A DNA stretch of 64,000 nucleotides from Dolichospermum sp. LEGE 00240. Its GTDB lineage: Bacteria > Cyanobacteriota > Cyanobacteriia > Cyanobacteriales > Nostocaceae. The notes under the pieces were generated by a model. The model searched no databases. It was not told where the DNA came from and was given only the letters and a program-made list of their open reading frames with translations. Where the stretch lies: contig NZ_JADEVZ010000002.1 of the NCBI RefSeq assembly GCF_015207875.1, positions 1 to 64,000 on the forward strand, written 5' to 3'. The position numbers were made by a program, and so were the translations under genes. This document shows positions 1 to 8,733 of the stretch, piece by piece; positions within the stretch are counted from its first letter, which is position 1, and every line of letters begins with the position of its first letter.

Positions 1-261
1 CATGATACCCATTGGGGAATTGAAAGTTTTCACAGAGCCATTAAACAAGTATGTGGAATTTGTCGATTTATGGTGAGAGATAGCCAAGCAATCAAAACAC
101 ACATATTTTGTTCACTTCAAGCATTTGCTCGTTTAGAAAAAATGCGCTCTGAAAACATAATTTCTAATTGGTATGAAGTGCAAAGAAACTTATTCACTTT
201 AGTTGTGCGCGACTACATTGTGGACAATCTTACCAATGCTTGTGCTGCTTCATCAACATAG
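1..261 (+). CDS. C-terminal part of an IS transposase (cut by window edge)
   Basis: The open frame runs from base 1 without a start, so only the last 86 codons are in the window. The fragment carries HWGIESFHRAIKQ followed by a conserved C-terminal block (HIFCSLQAFARLE), the region around the last catalytic Glu in IS4/IS701-type DDE transposases. The stop at 259-261 is followed 10 bp later by a 20-bp element end (272-291) that ends in AAGTCCTA, as expected for the right end of an insertion sequence. The same end sequence bounds the 202-bp element at 10467-10668. Exact IS family not certain. Confidence 0.75.
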   Translation, partial: HDTHWGIESFHRAIKQVCGICRFMVRDSQAIKTHIFCSLQAFARLEKMRSENIISNWYEVQRNLFTLVVRDYIVDNLTNACAASST

Positions 262-271
262 ATTCATTTTT

Positions 272-291
272 TTGTCAATGCGTAAGTCCTA
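272..291. repeat. Right terminal inverted repeat of the edge IS
   Basis: TTGTCAATGCGTAAGTCCTA. Its reverse complement, TAGGACTTACGCATTGACAA, matches 19 of 20 bases of the left end of the element at 10467-10668, so it is read as the end of the IS whose transposase occupies 1-261. Confidence 0.7.
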
Positions 292-392
292 ATATTAATG
301 AATGTTTCGCGCAAAGAGGCAAAGAAGCAAAGGCGCAAAGAAATTAATTAGTCTGCTTTCTAAATAATAATTTCCATCAAATCATGTTTTTA

Positions 393-1020
393 GTTTCCAT
401 CCCCGTTAGGGGAAGTGGTAATGGAAAGTTTGAACCAAGCTACGCTCAATCTTTTTCAGGCAAAAGAAATGTTTCCATCCCCGTTAGGGGAAGTGGTAAT
501 GGAAAGTTTATCTTATGCGATGGGCGCCCAGATGATGAAAAGTTTCCATCCCCGTTAGGGGAAATGGTAATGGAAAGCACCCTAACAAAGTCGGCTAATC
601 CGCAGACAAGTGTTTCCATCCCCGTTAGGGGAAGTGGTAATGGAAAGTCTGGGTGTCATTAACGCCCCCACGGGCGGTACCGGGCTTGTTTCCATCCCCG
701 TTAGGGGAAGTGGTAATGGAAAGGAAATATCGGAAAATTTGCCAATAACAGAGAGACAGAAGAAACAGTTTCCATCCCCGTTAGGGGAAGTGGTAATGGA
801 AAGTCTCCAAAAACTACCCAGTGAGATCAGAAACAAGTGTTTCCATCCCCGTTAGGGGAAGTGGTAATGGAAAGGGGCGAACCTTAGCCTTTCTAACGTG
901 TTCGACCCAAGTTTCCATCCCCGTTAGGGGAAGTGGTAATGGAAAGTCCACGTTCCCCTCAAGGAGGTGACGTGGATTTAAAATGTTTCCATCCCCGTTA
1001 GGGGAAGTGGTAATGGAAAG
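393..1020 (-). CRISPR. CRISPR array, 9 repeats of 36 bp and 8 spacers
   Basis: Repeats start at 393, 471, 542, 612, 688, 768, 839, 911 and 985. Each is 36 bp, beginning GTTTCCATCCCCG and ending GGTAATGGAAAG. All are identical except the third, which reads GAAATGG for GAAGTGG. Spacers are 42, 35, 34, 40, 44, 35, 36 and 38 bp and all differ. The repeat has a central hairpin (TCCCC-GTTA-GGGGA) and complementary ends (TTTCCAT/ATGGAAA). Read on the minus strand the repeat ends GGGATGGAAAC, like the GATTGAAAC-type 3' ends of cyanobacterial I-D/III crRNA repeats, and a promoter sits to the right, so transcription is inferred to be leftwards. No cas gene is in the window. Confidence 0.97.
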
Positions 1021-1253
1021 AGTTCACTTCTGGAAACCTTACTGAGCAAGGGTTTCAGATACCCCAATCGACACACCTCTAAAAAATTGAAAAAATTTCC
1101 TAGCCGGCGGCAGATTTTGGAGGCTGAAGTCTTTGCTGTGTAAGCAGGCGACACACCTCAACGAAATTATAGGGTTTTCAAGGTTCGGGCGAGGTGTGTC
1201 GAAAAATTTCAACACATTGTATTAATTGTATATAACACTGCGGCAATTGTCAA
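1021..1253 (-). promoter_or_regulatory. CRISPR leader with sigma70-type promoter reading into the array
   Basis: On the minus strand, TTGACA (1248-1253) and TACAAT (1225-1230) are separated by exactly 17 bp, a near-consensus promoter about 200 bp before the first repeat. The AT-rich leader has three copies of an 11-mer: CGACACACCTC at 1069-1079 and 1149-1159, and its complement GAGGTGTGTCG at 1191-1201. The last two can form a perfect 11-bp hairpin. The promoter lies downstream of the sfsA stop, so the array need not depend on sfsA read-through. Confidence 0.7.
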
Positions 1254-1307
1254 GAATTTATCCACAAGCCAGCCATCTATTTGTAACAAAGATTTTCGGC
1301 ATGGGTG

Positions 1308-2033
1308 TTAAATCTTCAGTTTTGCTAAACCCAAATAACGAATACCTTCAGGAGAAATATCAAACCGACATGGGAGAACTTCTAAACCCAGTTTAATCGC
1401 TTCTCGCAACAACTGACCATATACGGGATCTGTTGTATCTCCAGGTGCAAACTCTACACAATCACCTCGATTAATAAAATACAGCATTACCGACCGACTT
1501 GCGGGTAAAACTTCCATTAATTCCCGTAAATGCTTTTGTCCTCTGGTGGTTTCTGTATCGGGAAATAAGGCTAAAGTTCCCTGACACCAAGTTGTATTTT
1601 TTACCTCTAAATAAATTGGGCGTTGTTCAGCACTACCCATCAAATAAAAATCTATCCGACTTTTGCGATCTTTTCCATAAACAACTTCACCCTTCACCTG
1701 TTCATATTCACCCAACTCTGGAAATAAACGTTTTTCTAAAGCTAATTTAATCACCCGATTCGGTAAAGCCGTATTTACACCCACCCAAGCTTTTTGATTA
1801 TCATTAACTTGAATTAACTCTAATGTATAACCTAACTTACGGTTAGGATTATCGCTTTTAGAAACTTGTACAGCACTACCAATAGTAGAAACTCCCGTCA
1901 TTGGTCCCGTATTCGGACAATGTGCTGTTACTACCTCTCCAGAGTCCAGTTGAACGTCAGCAAAAAACCGCTTGTAGCGTTTCAGTAAAATGCCAGGATA
2001 GAGTGTGGGGTAGTTATAGAGCCAATCAATCAT
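1308..2033 (-). CDS. sfsA: DNA/RNA nuclease SfsA family protein
   Basis: 241 aa, the usual length for SfsA (sugar fermentation stimulation protein, a DNA-binding protein with a PD-(D/E)XK-like nuclease fold). Visible family blocks: LKRYKRFFADV near the N-terminus (OB-like part), HCPNTGPM around residues 38-45, the acidic/lysine core SRIDFYL ... YLEVKNTTW, and FPDTETTRGQKHLREL. The Asp of SRIDF and Glu-x-Lys of LEVK fit the nuclease core. In E. coli SfsA affects maltose gene expression; the cyanobacterial role is unknown. It is transcribed alone; the next feature on the same strand is the CRISPR leader promoter. Confidence 0.93.
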   Translation of the reverse strand: MIDWLYNYPTLYPGILLKRYKRFFADVQLDSGEVVTAHCPNTGPMTGVSTIGSAVQVSKSDNPNRKLGYTLELIQVNDNQKAWVGVNTALPNRVIKLALEKRLFPELGEYEQVKGEVVYGKDRKSRIDFYLMGSAEQRPIYLEVKNTTWCQGTLALFPDTETTRGQKHLRELMEVLPASRSVMLYFINRGDCVEFAPGDTTDPVYGQLLREAIKLGLEVLPCRFDISPEGIRYLGLAKLKI

Positions 2034-2062
2034 TAGTCATAAATAAGTAGAGCATTGATTTA

Positions 2063-2211
2063 GAACAGATCCCCGACTTCTGAGATCAATTTATGGTTTG
2101 TGGACATAATAAACAAAAGAAGTCGGGGATTTTATTATACCATGAACAGATCCCCGACTTCTGAAATCAATTTATGGTTTGTGGACATAATAAACAAAAG
2201 AAGTCGGGGAT
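2063..2211. repeat. Tandem pair of 68-bp units, each flanked by palindrome P arms
   Basis: Units at 2063-2130 and 2144-2211 differ at one base. Each has the left arm AGATCCCCGACTTCT and the right arm AGAAGTCGGGGAT about 35 bp apart, so each can fold into a 13-15 bp hairpin with a long loop. Same arms as the 33-bp P palindromes elsewhere in the window. Confidence 0.9.
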
Positions 2212-2334
2212 CTTACCGAAAAAGTTTAATTTGCATCATAAATAAGTAACTTTTGTAGTCAAATTTACGATATTTTTTAGAGAAATTAAATATAATAGAT
2301 ATCACAGCTTACCATTTAGATAAATAGGGCTTGC

Positions 2335-2566
2335 TGATAGCGTAGCGTGGCGTAAGCCATATAAAGCTACAACTTATATATATCAAGAGTTTGAATGTGA
2401 AAAAGGTGAATTAGGTGCAAGGAATAAGGGTTGAAATTAGCAAAAATCTATCACTTGTATTCAAGACTATTCTTCTAATTCTTCCTCCTGACTCCTGACT
2501 CCTGACTCCTAGCCCATGACTTACGTCACGCTGCGCTATCACAGATAACTTTTTCAGCAAACCCTA
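2335..2566. mobile_element. MITE-like element E, copy 1 (232 bp, TA target)
   Basis: Bounded by TAGGGCTTGCTGA and TTCAGCAAACCCTA, imperfect inverted repeats with a TA at each outer edge. No coding capacity. Shares its internal sequence with the copy at 6394-6619, including tandem CTCCTGACTC-type simple repeats near the right end. The TA flanks suggest a Tc1/IS630-type transposase acting in trans (inference). Confidence 0.75.
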
Positions 2567-2604
2567 AATATGGTAGCATTTACCAATGCAAGGAAAAATA
2601 TCCT

Positions 2605-3273
2605 ATGCAAAAAGTCTCACTCTATACAGAATTAGAATATGCTTTTCTGTTCACTCTGAGAAAAGTAAACTCGATTAATACAGCAGGTTTTCGACCATTT
2701 TTTGAGAATTTACCAATTGACCCCTACGTTAATGGTGAATATCGTTCCCGCAGATTATCCAGATTTAAAGTTTCTGGAGATAAATTGGTTAAATTGCCTC
2801 ATGGATATCTATTACAAAGTGGAAAATATAATCCCTTATTAGGAAATATTAAAAGAGAGTTTGCAGAATTAGATGATGCACTCATAGAACTAGAGATTTT
2901 TAAGAATCTGATTTTCGCATTCTGTGATGCTTGTAAATTATATCCAGAGGCAGATATTGGTGTTCATCAAATTAGAATTAGCTGTTTACCAAATCATCTA
3001 GGACATCCTGCACCTGAAGGTATTCACCGGGATGGTAGTGATTTTATTGGCATCTTTTCTGTAGATAGAGATAATATTCAAGGTGGAGAAACTCATGTAT
3101 ACACTGCTAAAAAAGAAAAGCCGGTTTTTAACAAAATTCTCCAACCTGGGGAACTGTTTTTAGTCAATGATCGTGAATTTTTCCATTTTGCAACTCCCAT
3201 AAAAACCCAAAATCCCGGCATGGGAAATATGGATGTCTTTGTAATTACTTCTCCTAGTTTAATTACTGATTAA
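2605..3273 (+). CDS. 2OG-Fe dioxygenase family protein
   Basis: 222 aa, matching the 2OG-Fe_Oxy_2 family that includes bacterial amino-acid hydroxylases such as isoleucine dioxygenase. The metal triad is visible: His141-x-Asp143 in GIHRDGSDFIG and a distal His194 in FFHFATP. Conserved HQIRISC and QGGETHVY lie on the expected core strands. It would couple 2-oxoglutarate decarboxylation to hydroxylation of a small substrate in the cytosol; the substrate is not predictable. Single-gene unit: the element E insertion ends 38 bp before it, and a P hairpin follows 17 bp after the stop. Confidence 0.85.
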   Translation: MQKVSLYTELEYAFLFTLRKVNSINTAGFRPFFENLPIDPYVNGEYRSRRLSRFKVSGDKLVKLPHGYLLQSGKYNPLLGNIKREFAELDDALIELEIFKNLIFAFCDACKLYPEADIGVHQIRISCLPNHLGHPAPEGIHRDGSDFIGIFSVDRDNIQGGETHVYTAKKEKPVFNKILQPGELFLVNDREFFHFATPIKTQNPGMGNMDVFVITSPSLITD

Positions 3274-3289
3274 CTTGCGATCAATATTC

Positions 3290-3322
3290 AGATCCCCGAC
3301 TTCTCAGAGAAGTCGGGGATCT
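3290..3322. repeat. Palindrome P after the 2OG oxygenase gene
   Basis: AGATCCCCGACTTCT and AGAAGTCGGGGATCT form a 15-bp stem with a 3-base loop. It could act as a transcription stop hairpin for the gene ending at 3273, but no T-run follows, so it is listed as a dispersed repeat. Confidence 0.85.
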
Positions 3323-3385
3323 TGTTAAATTGTTATATACTTAAAGTGACAAGTAATTGATTTTTGCCAATTACCAATTAGGAAT

Positions 3386-4651
3386 ATGAATGAAGAATTT
3401 TATAACCGGGGATTAGAAAAGGCTAAACAACAAGATTATGCTGGCGCGATAGGAGAATTTACCGCTGCTATTCAACAAAATCCTGGGTTTAGTCAAGCAT
3501 ATATTCAACGGGGTCTAGCATATTATGATTCAGGGGCAATTCTCCAAGCTGTTTATGATTATACTGAAGCTATAAAACTAGATGAATATAGTCGAGAAGC
3601 CTGTTATTTTCGGGCTTTAGCCAGATTAGCATTAAAAAATCTTCCTGGTGCCTTGGAGGATGTAGAAAGGGCAATTCGGCTGGATTCTGATGATGCTGCT
3701 GCTTATGATTTACGGGGGATTGTCCGCCGCAAACAAGGACATATTCAAGATGCTATTGTTAATTTTAAGAAAGCAGCCGAATTATATCTAGAACAAAAAG
3801 ATAAGGAAAAATGTCAAAGTTGTTTGCAAAAAATCAAACAATTACAACCACCTCAAAAACCAGAACAACAAATAAATAAGTCTGTAGCTGTATCTATTAC
3901 TTCCACTAATCAATATTTTCAGCAATTATTAACTAAGGCAGAACAGGGAGAAACTAGAGAAGCGATCGCTGATTTAAACTGGGTATTAAAAGCTGATCCT
4001 AATGATGCTCAAGCCTATTGCTGTCGCGGTGTAATTCAGTGTAAACTGGGTAATTATCGAGAAGCAATTACTGACTTTAATCAAGCGCTGAAACTAGATT
4101 TTCAAGATGCCATTGTTTATCGTAACCGAGGGAAAGCCCGTTGCCAAATTGGTGATTATCAGGGTGCATTATCGGATTTAAACCAAGCTTTAAAAATGCA
4201 GCCTGAAGATCCTTTAGTTTATGTTGCTAGAGGTAATATTTATCGAGAAATGGGTAATTGTTTGAATGCAATTCAAGATTATAATCAAGCATTGCAGATA
4301 AATCATGATTATGCTCCAGCTTACTATAATCGTGGTCTTGCCTATACATTGTTAGAAGAAATCCAAAAGGCTGTAGCCGATTATCAAAAAGCAGCGAGTA
4401 TTTATTGTGAACAAGAAGACTGGGAAAATTATCAACAGGTATTAAATAAGTTACAAAAAATTCAAACATCCCAGCCTGTAATTAATCATCAGAAATATGA
4501 AGTTTTACGTCAGCGATTGTTGCGGTTAGTGGGGGGACAATGGGAAATTGCCAAACGCTTGATTCAACAACAAGAATATCATTGTCCGGGAATGTCCGAT
4601 GATTGGTATTTACAAAGAGTCATTGATCAATTAGAGAGCGATCGCAATTAG
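3386..4651 (+). CDS. Tetratricopeptide repeat protein
   Basis: 421 aa, built almost entirely of TPR units in two blocks. Residues about 1-135 carry three to four units (for example FYNRGLEKAKQQDYAGAIGEF) and about 175-350 carry four to five more (AYCCRGVIQCKLGNYREAI, VYRNRGKARCQIGDYQGAL). A charged linker with KPEQQINK separates the blocks. The last 50 residues are a non-TPR helical tail. No signal peptide or membrane segment, so probably a cytosolic scaffold. Partner unknown. It follows the P palindrome and is transcribed alone. Confidence 0.85.
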   Translation: MNEEFYNRGLEKAKQQDYAGAIGEFTAAIQQNPGFSQAYIQRGLAYYDSGAILQAVYDYTEAIKLDEYSREACYFRALARLALKNLPGALEDVERAIRLDSDDAAAYDLRGIVRRKQGHIQDAIVNFKKAAELYLEQKDKEKCQSCLQKIKQLQPPQKPEQQINKSVAVSITSTNQYFQQLLTKAEQGETREAIADLNWVLKADPNDAQAYCCRGVIQCKLGNYREAITDFNQALKLDFQDAIVYRNRGKARCQIGDYQGALSDLNQALKMQPEDPLVYVARGNIYREMGNCLNAIQDYNQALQINHDYAPAYYNRGLAYTLLEEIQKAVADYQKAASIYCEQEDWENYQQVLNKLQKIQTSQPVINHQKYEVLRQRLLRLVGGQWEIAKRLIQQQEYHCPGMSDDWYLQRVIDQLESDRN

Positions 4652-4768
4652 AAGATATACTATTCAAATACCCAGCACTTTTAGCGATGTCTTTCCCCCA
4701 AGTATTGAGCGACAGATTTCCATTATCCACTACAAACCGCATACATTAGGCATCTGATGAAAAAGAAT

Positions 4769-4796
4769 GTAGAGACGTTCCATGGAACGTCTCTAC
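4769..4796. repeat. Palindrome F, copy 1
   Basis: Perfect 28-bp palindrome: GTAGAGACGTTCCA followed by its complement TGGAACGTCTCTAC. Two further copies occur at 8643 and 16237. It lies in the 296-bp gap before miaB, which otherwise shows nothing recognisable. Confidence 0.9.
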
Positions 4797-4947
4797 AAGA
4801 GTTCTGGAAAACGCATATTTAATTTCTGAAGATGTCTAAGTGGATTAACAACCGCACACTCCTGAAAATGTCATCCAAATAAGATAAGATTCTTATATAG
4901 AATAGAAAACAGACTTGATATACATTACTAACTAAGCGTAATTTCCC

Positions 4948-6309
4948 ATGACCACTAACCGCCATTACCACATTATCACCTTCGGTTGCCAAATGAATAA
5001 GGCAGACTCTGAACGCATGGCTGGTATCTTAGAAGACATGGGCTTTGAATGGTCAGATGACCCAAACCAAGCAGATGTAATTCTTTACAATACCTGCACC
5101 ATTCGGGATAATGCGGAACAAAAAGTATATTCTTATTTAGGTAGACAAGCCAAACGCAAGCAGGAACAACCTGATTTAACTTTGATTGTTGCTGGTTGTG
5201 TTGCCCAACAGGAAGGTGAAGCTTTGCTGCGGCGTGTGCCAGAATTGGATTTGGTAATGGGACCCCAACACGCTAACCGTCTCAAAGATTTGCTAGAGTC
5301 GGTTTTTGCTGGTAATCAAGTTGTCGCTACTGAAGAAGTGCATATTTTTGAAGATATCACCCAGCCGCGTCGGGATAGTCAGGTAACTGCTTGGGTAAAT
5401 ATTATTTATGGTTGTAACGAACGTTGTACTTATTGCGTTGTTCCCAATGTGCGCGGTGTGGAACAGTCTCGGACACCGGAAGCAGTGCGTGGGGAAATCG
5501 AACAGTTAGCAAAACAAGGATATAAGGAAATTACTCTCCTGGGTCAAAATATTGATGCTTACGGACGGGATTTACCTGGTTCTACCGCCGAAGGTCGTCA
5601 CCTGCACACATTGACAGATTTACTTTATTATGTCCATGATGTACCGGGTATTGAACGTATAAGATTTGCTACCAGTCATCCGCGTTATTTTACGGAAAGA
5701 TTAATTAAAGCTTGTGCAGAGTTGCCCAAAGTCTGCGAACATTTTCACATTCCTTTTCAGTCTGGGGATAATGAGCTTTTAAAAGCTATGTCACGGGGCT
5801 ATACTCAGGAAAAATATCGCCGGATTATTAATACTATTAGAGGGTATATGCCGGATGCGTCAATTAGTGCTGATGCGATTGTGGGTTTTCCTGGTGAGAC
5901 AGAAACACAGTTTGAAAATACTTTGCAATTGGTGGCAGATATCGGGTTTGATTTAGTGAATACTGCGGCTTATTCACCTCGTCCTGGCACACCTGCGGCT
6001 TTGTGGGATCATCAACTGAGTGAGGAAGTTAAAAGCGATCGCTTGCAAAGATTGAACCATTTAGTTAATATCAAAGCAGCAGAGCGATCGCAACGTTATT
6101 TTGGTCGAATTGAAGAAGTGTTAGTAGAAGCTCAAAATAACAAAGACACAAATCAAGTCATGGGAAGAACTGGGGGAAATCGGCTGACATTCTTTACTGG
6201 TGATATTAATCGCCTCAAAGGGCAAATAGTCAAGGTGAAAATTACCGAAGTTCGCGCTTTTAGTTTAACAGGAGAAGCAGTAGAAGTTCGTCAACCCGTT
6301 ACAGTTTAA
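4948..6309 (+). CDS. miaB: tRNA-2-methylthio-N6-dimethylallyladenosine synthase MiaB
   Basis: 453 aa. Methylthiolates i6A37 in tRNAs reading UNN codons. N-terminal MTTase domain with the three cluster cysteines Cys14 ([12 protein letters not shown]), Cys50 (NTCTIR) and Cys84 (AGCVAQ). The radical SAM domain has Cys156-x3-Cys160-x2-Cys163 ([10 protein letters not shown]), and a C-terminal TRAM domain spans about residues 375-445. All six cluster cysteines are present. Start: ATG with the family-typical [10 protein letters not shown] within ten residues. Stand-alone gene; the downstream DNA is a hairpin-ended repeat element. Confidence 0.97.
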   Translation: MTTNRHYHIITFGCQMNKADSERMAGILEDMGFEWSDDPNQADVILYNTCTIRDNAEQKVYSYLGRQAKRKQEQPDLTLIVAGCVAQQEGEALLRRVPELDLVMGPQHANRLKDLLESVFAGNQVVATEEVHIFEDITQPRRDSQVTAWVNIIYGCNERCTYCVVPNVRGVEQSRTPEAVRGEIEQLAKQGYKEITLLGQNIDAYGRDLPGSTAEGRHLHTLTDLLYYVHDVPGIERIRFATSHPRYFTERLIKACAELPKVCEHFHIPFQSGDNELLKAMSRGYTQEKYRRIINTIRGYMPDASISADAIVGFPGETETQFENTLQLVADIGFDLVNTAAYSPRPGTPAALWDHQLSEEVKSDRLQRLNHLVNIKAAERSQRYFGRIEEVLVEAQNNKDTNQVMGRTGGNRLTFFTGDINRLKGQIVKVKITEVRAFSLTGEAVEVRQPVTV

Positions 6310-6333
6310 CGTAAATTGATGTCCCTTCAAGCC

Positions 6334-6699
6334 AGGGAATAAATTCCCTGTCTCAAAGCTAAAGTCGGTTAAAACCGACTACTTTAGCATAAATAGGGCT
6401 TGCTGATAGCGTAGCGTGGCGCGTTAGCCATATAAACCGAAAACCTAGATATATTAAGAGTCTCTGGGTTAAAAAAGTGAATTAGGTGCAAGGAATAAGC
6501 ATTGAAACCATTAAAAAGCTATCATTTTCTGGAATTTGATACTATTCTTATCTCCTTCTAATTCTTCCTCCTGACTCCTGACTCCTAGTCCTCACAGATA
6601 ACTTTTTCAGCAAACCCTAAATAGGATAATTTGTGATTTTGAATTAACCAGAGTGCATTTCAACGCACTTTAGCTTTGAGACCGGAACTCAAGTTCCGG
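6334..6699. mobile_element. Hairpin-ended element H, copy 1, interrupted by element E
   Basis: Left end: palindrome AGGGAATAAATTCCCT (6334-6349), core GTCTCAAAGCTAAAGT, palindrome AGTCGGTTAAAACCGACT (6363-6380). Right end, inverted: palindrome CCGGAACTCAAGTTCCGG (6682-6699), the same core on the other strand, and AGTGC...GCACT (6652-6669). The core is conserved while the hairpin arms differ in sequence but stay self-complementary. Element E (6394-6619) is inserted between the ends. Confidence 0.75.
6394..6619. mobile_element. MITE-like element E, copy 2 (226 bp) inside element H
   Basis: TAGGGCTTGCTGA at the left and CAGCAAACCCTA at the right with TA at both edges. The right flank (TAAATAGGATAAT) equals the uninterrupted sequence in the second H copy near 25845, which shows the empty TA site. 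Confidence 0.78.
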
Positions 6700-6794
6700 G
6701 CGGGAATGTTGCAGCCAAATAAATAACCTACTTGTACTGAGCTTGTTAAAGTATTTCTAGCCTCATTTGACACCAGTGAGTAGTGTTAAACTAG

Positions 6795-7382
6795 CTAAAA
6801 AGCTTTTACTCCTGACTCCTCTTGTGCTTGTAATGTGAGCTTTTCTTGATTGCGTCTGCGAATTTTGGCGTAAAGTTGAATACTCACAGCCATGAAAATC
6901 ACCAAACCAAAAATTAACCAAGCGGTGAGGTCTGTGGGTAAGTTATTCTTGAATGTAGCCAACATCACAATTACCACTAATAACAGCGTCGGGGCTTCAT
7001 TGAAAGCGCGTAATTGTTGACCAGTCCACTTACATTCACCTGCTGCTAACTGCTTCATTAATCTACCGCAGTAATAATGATAGCCAATTAAAATCCCTAC
7101 AAAACCTAATTTGAAATGTAACCAAGGTTCTTGCAACAGTTCCATGTTTGTAGATAGGATTCCCATAGCCATTGCTACCGTTACACACATTCCTGGAGTG
7201 GTAATAATATCGTAAAGACGCTTTTCCATGATTTGATACTGATTCTTCAGTATCGTTCTTGCTGGTTCTGGTTCAAGGTTGGCTTCAACGTGGTAAATAA
7301 ACAACCGCACTAGATAGAATAACCCCGCAAACCAAACCACAAAGCCAACAATGTGAAATGCTTTAAACCACGAATACGCCAT
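6795..7382 (-). CDS. hemJ: HemJ-type protoporphyrinogen IX oxidase (UPF0093)
   Basis: 195 aa integral membrane protein. Oxidises protoporphyrinogen IX to protoporphyrin IX in haem and chlorophyll synthesis. Four hydrophobic segments are visible, starting with YSWFKAFHIVGFVVWFAGLF, whose His is a family-conserved haem ligand candidate. MEKRLYDIITTPGM and WLHFKLGFVGILIGYHYYC are the other signature blocks. The charged tail (KIRRRNQEK) suits a cytosolic C-terminus. It precedes rdgB on the same strand with an 82-bp gap, so co-transcription downstream of rdgB is possible. chlM of the same pathway lies at 30467. Confidence 0.93.
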   Translation of the reverse strand: MAYSWFKAFHIVGFVVWFAGLFYLVRLFIYHVEANLEPEPARTILKNQYQIMEKRLYDIITTPGMCVTVAMAMGILSTNMELLQEPWLHFKLGFVGILIGYHYYCGRLMKQLAAGECKWTGQQLRAFNEAPTLLLVVIVMLATFKNNLPTDLTAWLIFGLVIFMAVSIQLYAKIRRRNQEKLTLQAQEESGVKAF

Positions 7383-7464
7383 GAATTGTAACCTACCTTT
7401 ATCAATTTACAAATGATTGCATCTACTCTCATTATCAGGTTAAGGTGATTCAATTCTTAATTTA

Positions 7465-8043
7465 TCAACTCAAAACTTTAATTAACTGGGGAACTAAAGC
7501 TTTTAAAGCATTACCACGATGACTAATTGATTTTTTTAAATCCGTCCTCATTTGGGCAAAAGTTAATTGTTTCTCTGGTACATAAAAAACCGGATCATAA
7601 CCAAAACCACCATCTCCAGAAGGTGAAAACAAAATTTCACCGTGACAAATACCCTGAGATTGAATTACTATTTCTCCTTGAGGATTTGCAACTGCGATCG
7701 CACACACAAATTGAGCTTGACGATTTTCCTGATCACCTAATTCTCTTAATAACCTCTCAATCCGTTCTGTATCGCTGTTTCCATAACGAGCAGAATACAC
7801 CCCTGGCGCACCATTGAGGATATCTACCTTTAAACCAGAGTCATCAGCGATCGCCCAATTACCCGTAACTTTAGCAATTTCTGAGGCTTTCAGACAAGCA
7901 TTTTCCGCAAAGGTTTCTCCCGTTTCTTCCACATCTAAATCTTCCGGTTTTAAAGCTAATTCCCAACCAGAATCAGCTAAATAAGCTTGCATTTCCTGCA
8001 ATTTTCCGGGGTTTCCTGTCGCTACTACGAGTAATTTATTCAT
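7465..8043 (-). CDS. rdgB: RdgB/HAM1 non-canonical purine NTP pyrophosphatase
   Basis: 192 aa, family-typical length. Hydrolyses dITP, ITP and XTP to monophosphates, cleaning the nucleotide pool. Signature blocks: VVATGNPGKLQEMQAYL at the N-terminus (substrate P-loop-like turn), ETFAENACLKA, WAIADDSGLKVDILNGAPGVYSARY with the catalytic Asp pair, GEGDGGFGYDPVFY-type region (here SPSGDGGFGYDPVFY) and KKSISHRGNAL near the C-terminus. Between hemJ and a small membrane protein gene, all minus strand. A GC palindrome lies just upstream. Confidence 0.96.
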   Translation of the reverse strand: MNKLLVVATGNPGKLQEMQAYLADSGWELALKPEDLDVEETGETFAENACLKASEIAKVTGNWAIADDSGLKVDILNGAPGVYSARYGNSDTERIERLLRELGDQENRQAQFVCAIAVANPQGEIVIQSQGICHGEILFSPSGDGGFGYDPVFYVPEKQLTFAQMRTDLKKSISHRGNALKALVPQLIKVLS

Positions 8044-8051
8044 TGGTTATT

Positions 8052-8071
8052 AGGCGGGGTTTCCCCGCCCT
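8052..8071. repeat. Palindrome K, GC-rich
   Basis: AGGCGGGG and CCCCGCCT-like arms around TTT. Related copies at 55627-55645 and 57490-57508, where they flank an asparagine-synthetase-like gene in opposite orientation. Confidence 0.7.
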
Positions 8072-8088
8072 AATTTATATTAGTTTTA

Positions 8089-8385
8089 CTACTGACGGGG
8101 TTTCTTCTTAGAAGCCTTTAATACAGGCAAAGGGTCAGCGGAAGACTGAGGAGGTAAATAATATTGTGCAACAGGTTCTTCTGGTAAAGTTGGACGTTGC
8201 TGCATTCGCCATAATTTAAAGACGAGGGCTATTCCGGCTGTTCCTAAACCAAAGGTGAAAAGTGACCAACTATCATCCAAACCACCAATTAGAGCATCTA
8301 TTGTTCCCACTGTTATCAACGCACTAATGATAGGTTCTTTGCGGTAGGCTGACTTTAAAAAACGGGGTAATACGGCATTCATCAC
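8089..8385 (-). CDS. Small conserved membrane protein, unknown function
   Basis: 98 aa. I do not recognise a named family. Two hydrophobic stretches (PIISALITVGTIDALIGGL about residues 18-36, and SLFTFGLGTAGIALVFKLW about 41-59) are followed by a Pro-rich, basic tail ending ASKKKPRQ, presumably cytosolic or stromal. It is 45 bp upstream of rdgB on the same strand and may head the transcript rdgB-hemJ. No signal-peptide cleavage site is evident. Confidence 0.7.
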   Translation of the reverse strand: MMNAVLPRFLKSAYRKEPIISALITVGTIDALIGGLDDSWSLFTFGLGTAGIALVFKLWRMQQRPTLPEEPVAQYYLPPQSSADPLPVLKASKKKPRQ

Positions 8386-8642
8386 AGCTTACTTAGTTCC
8401 AATTAGAGTTTTTGTATAAATTTACTCAGGATATCCCAACTACAGTTTGTTTGTTTCATCAAAGGCAAATAATAGCATAAATGATTGTAATTTCCTTTGG
8501 CAAAAAAGAGAGTAGGGTAATTAACACCCACAGAAGTGATTGCTTCGAGGATCATCACAGTTATTTCTATTGTACTAGGACTGAGCCAGTCAGTTAATTT
8601 GGGGAGACGGACTGGGAGGACAAAAATCCACTAAAAACTAAT

Positions 8643-8670
8643 GTAGAGACATTACATGGAACGTCTCTAC
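8643..8670. repeat. Palindrome F, copy 2 (degenerate)
   Basis: GTAGAGACATTACA then TGGAACGTCTCTAC: two mismatches in the arms relative to the perfect 28-bp copies. The 348-bp gap 8386-8733 shows nothing else recognisable. Confidence 0.8.
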
Positions 8671-8733
8671 ACCCAATTCATACTTTATTAGACTATTGGT
8701 CTGTCAAGCTATCAGTAACCCCAAATTAGAAGT

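Noticed and set aside
384-855. Open frames on both strands across the CRISPR repeats
   Set aside because: They consist of translated repeat units (for example SIPVRGSGNGK) and random spacer codons; no protein-like signal.
3290-3322. Palindrome P copies called as Rho-independent terminators
   Set aside because: Hairpins are strong but no T-run follows on the gene's strand in most copies, and identical copies occur away from gene ends.
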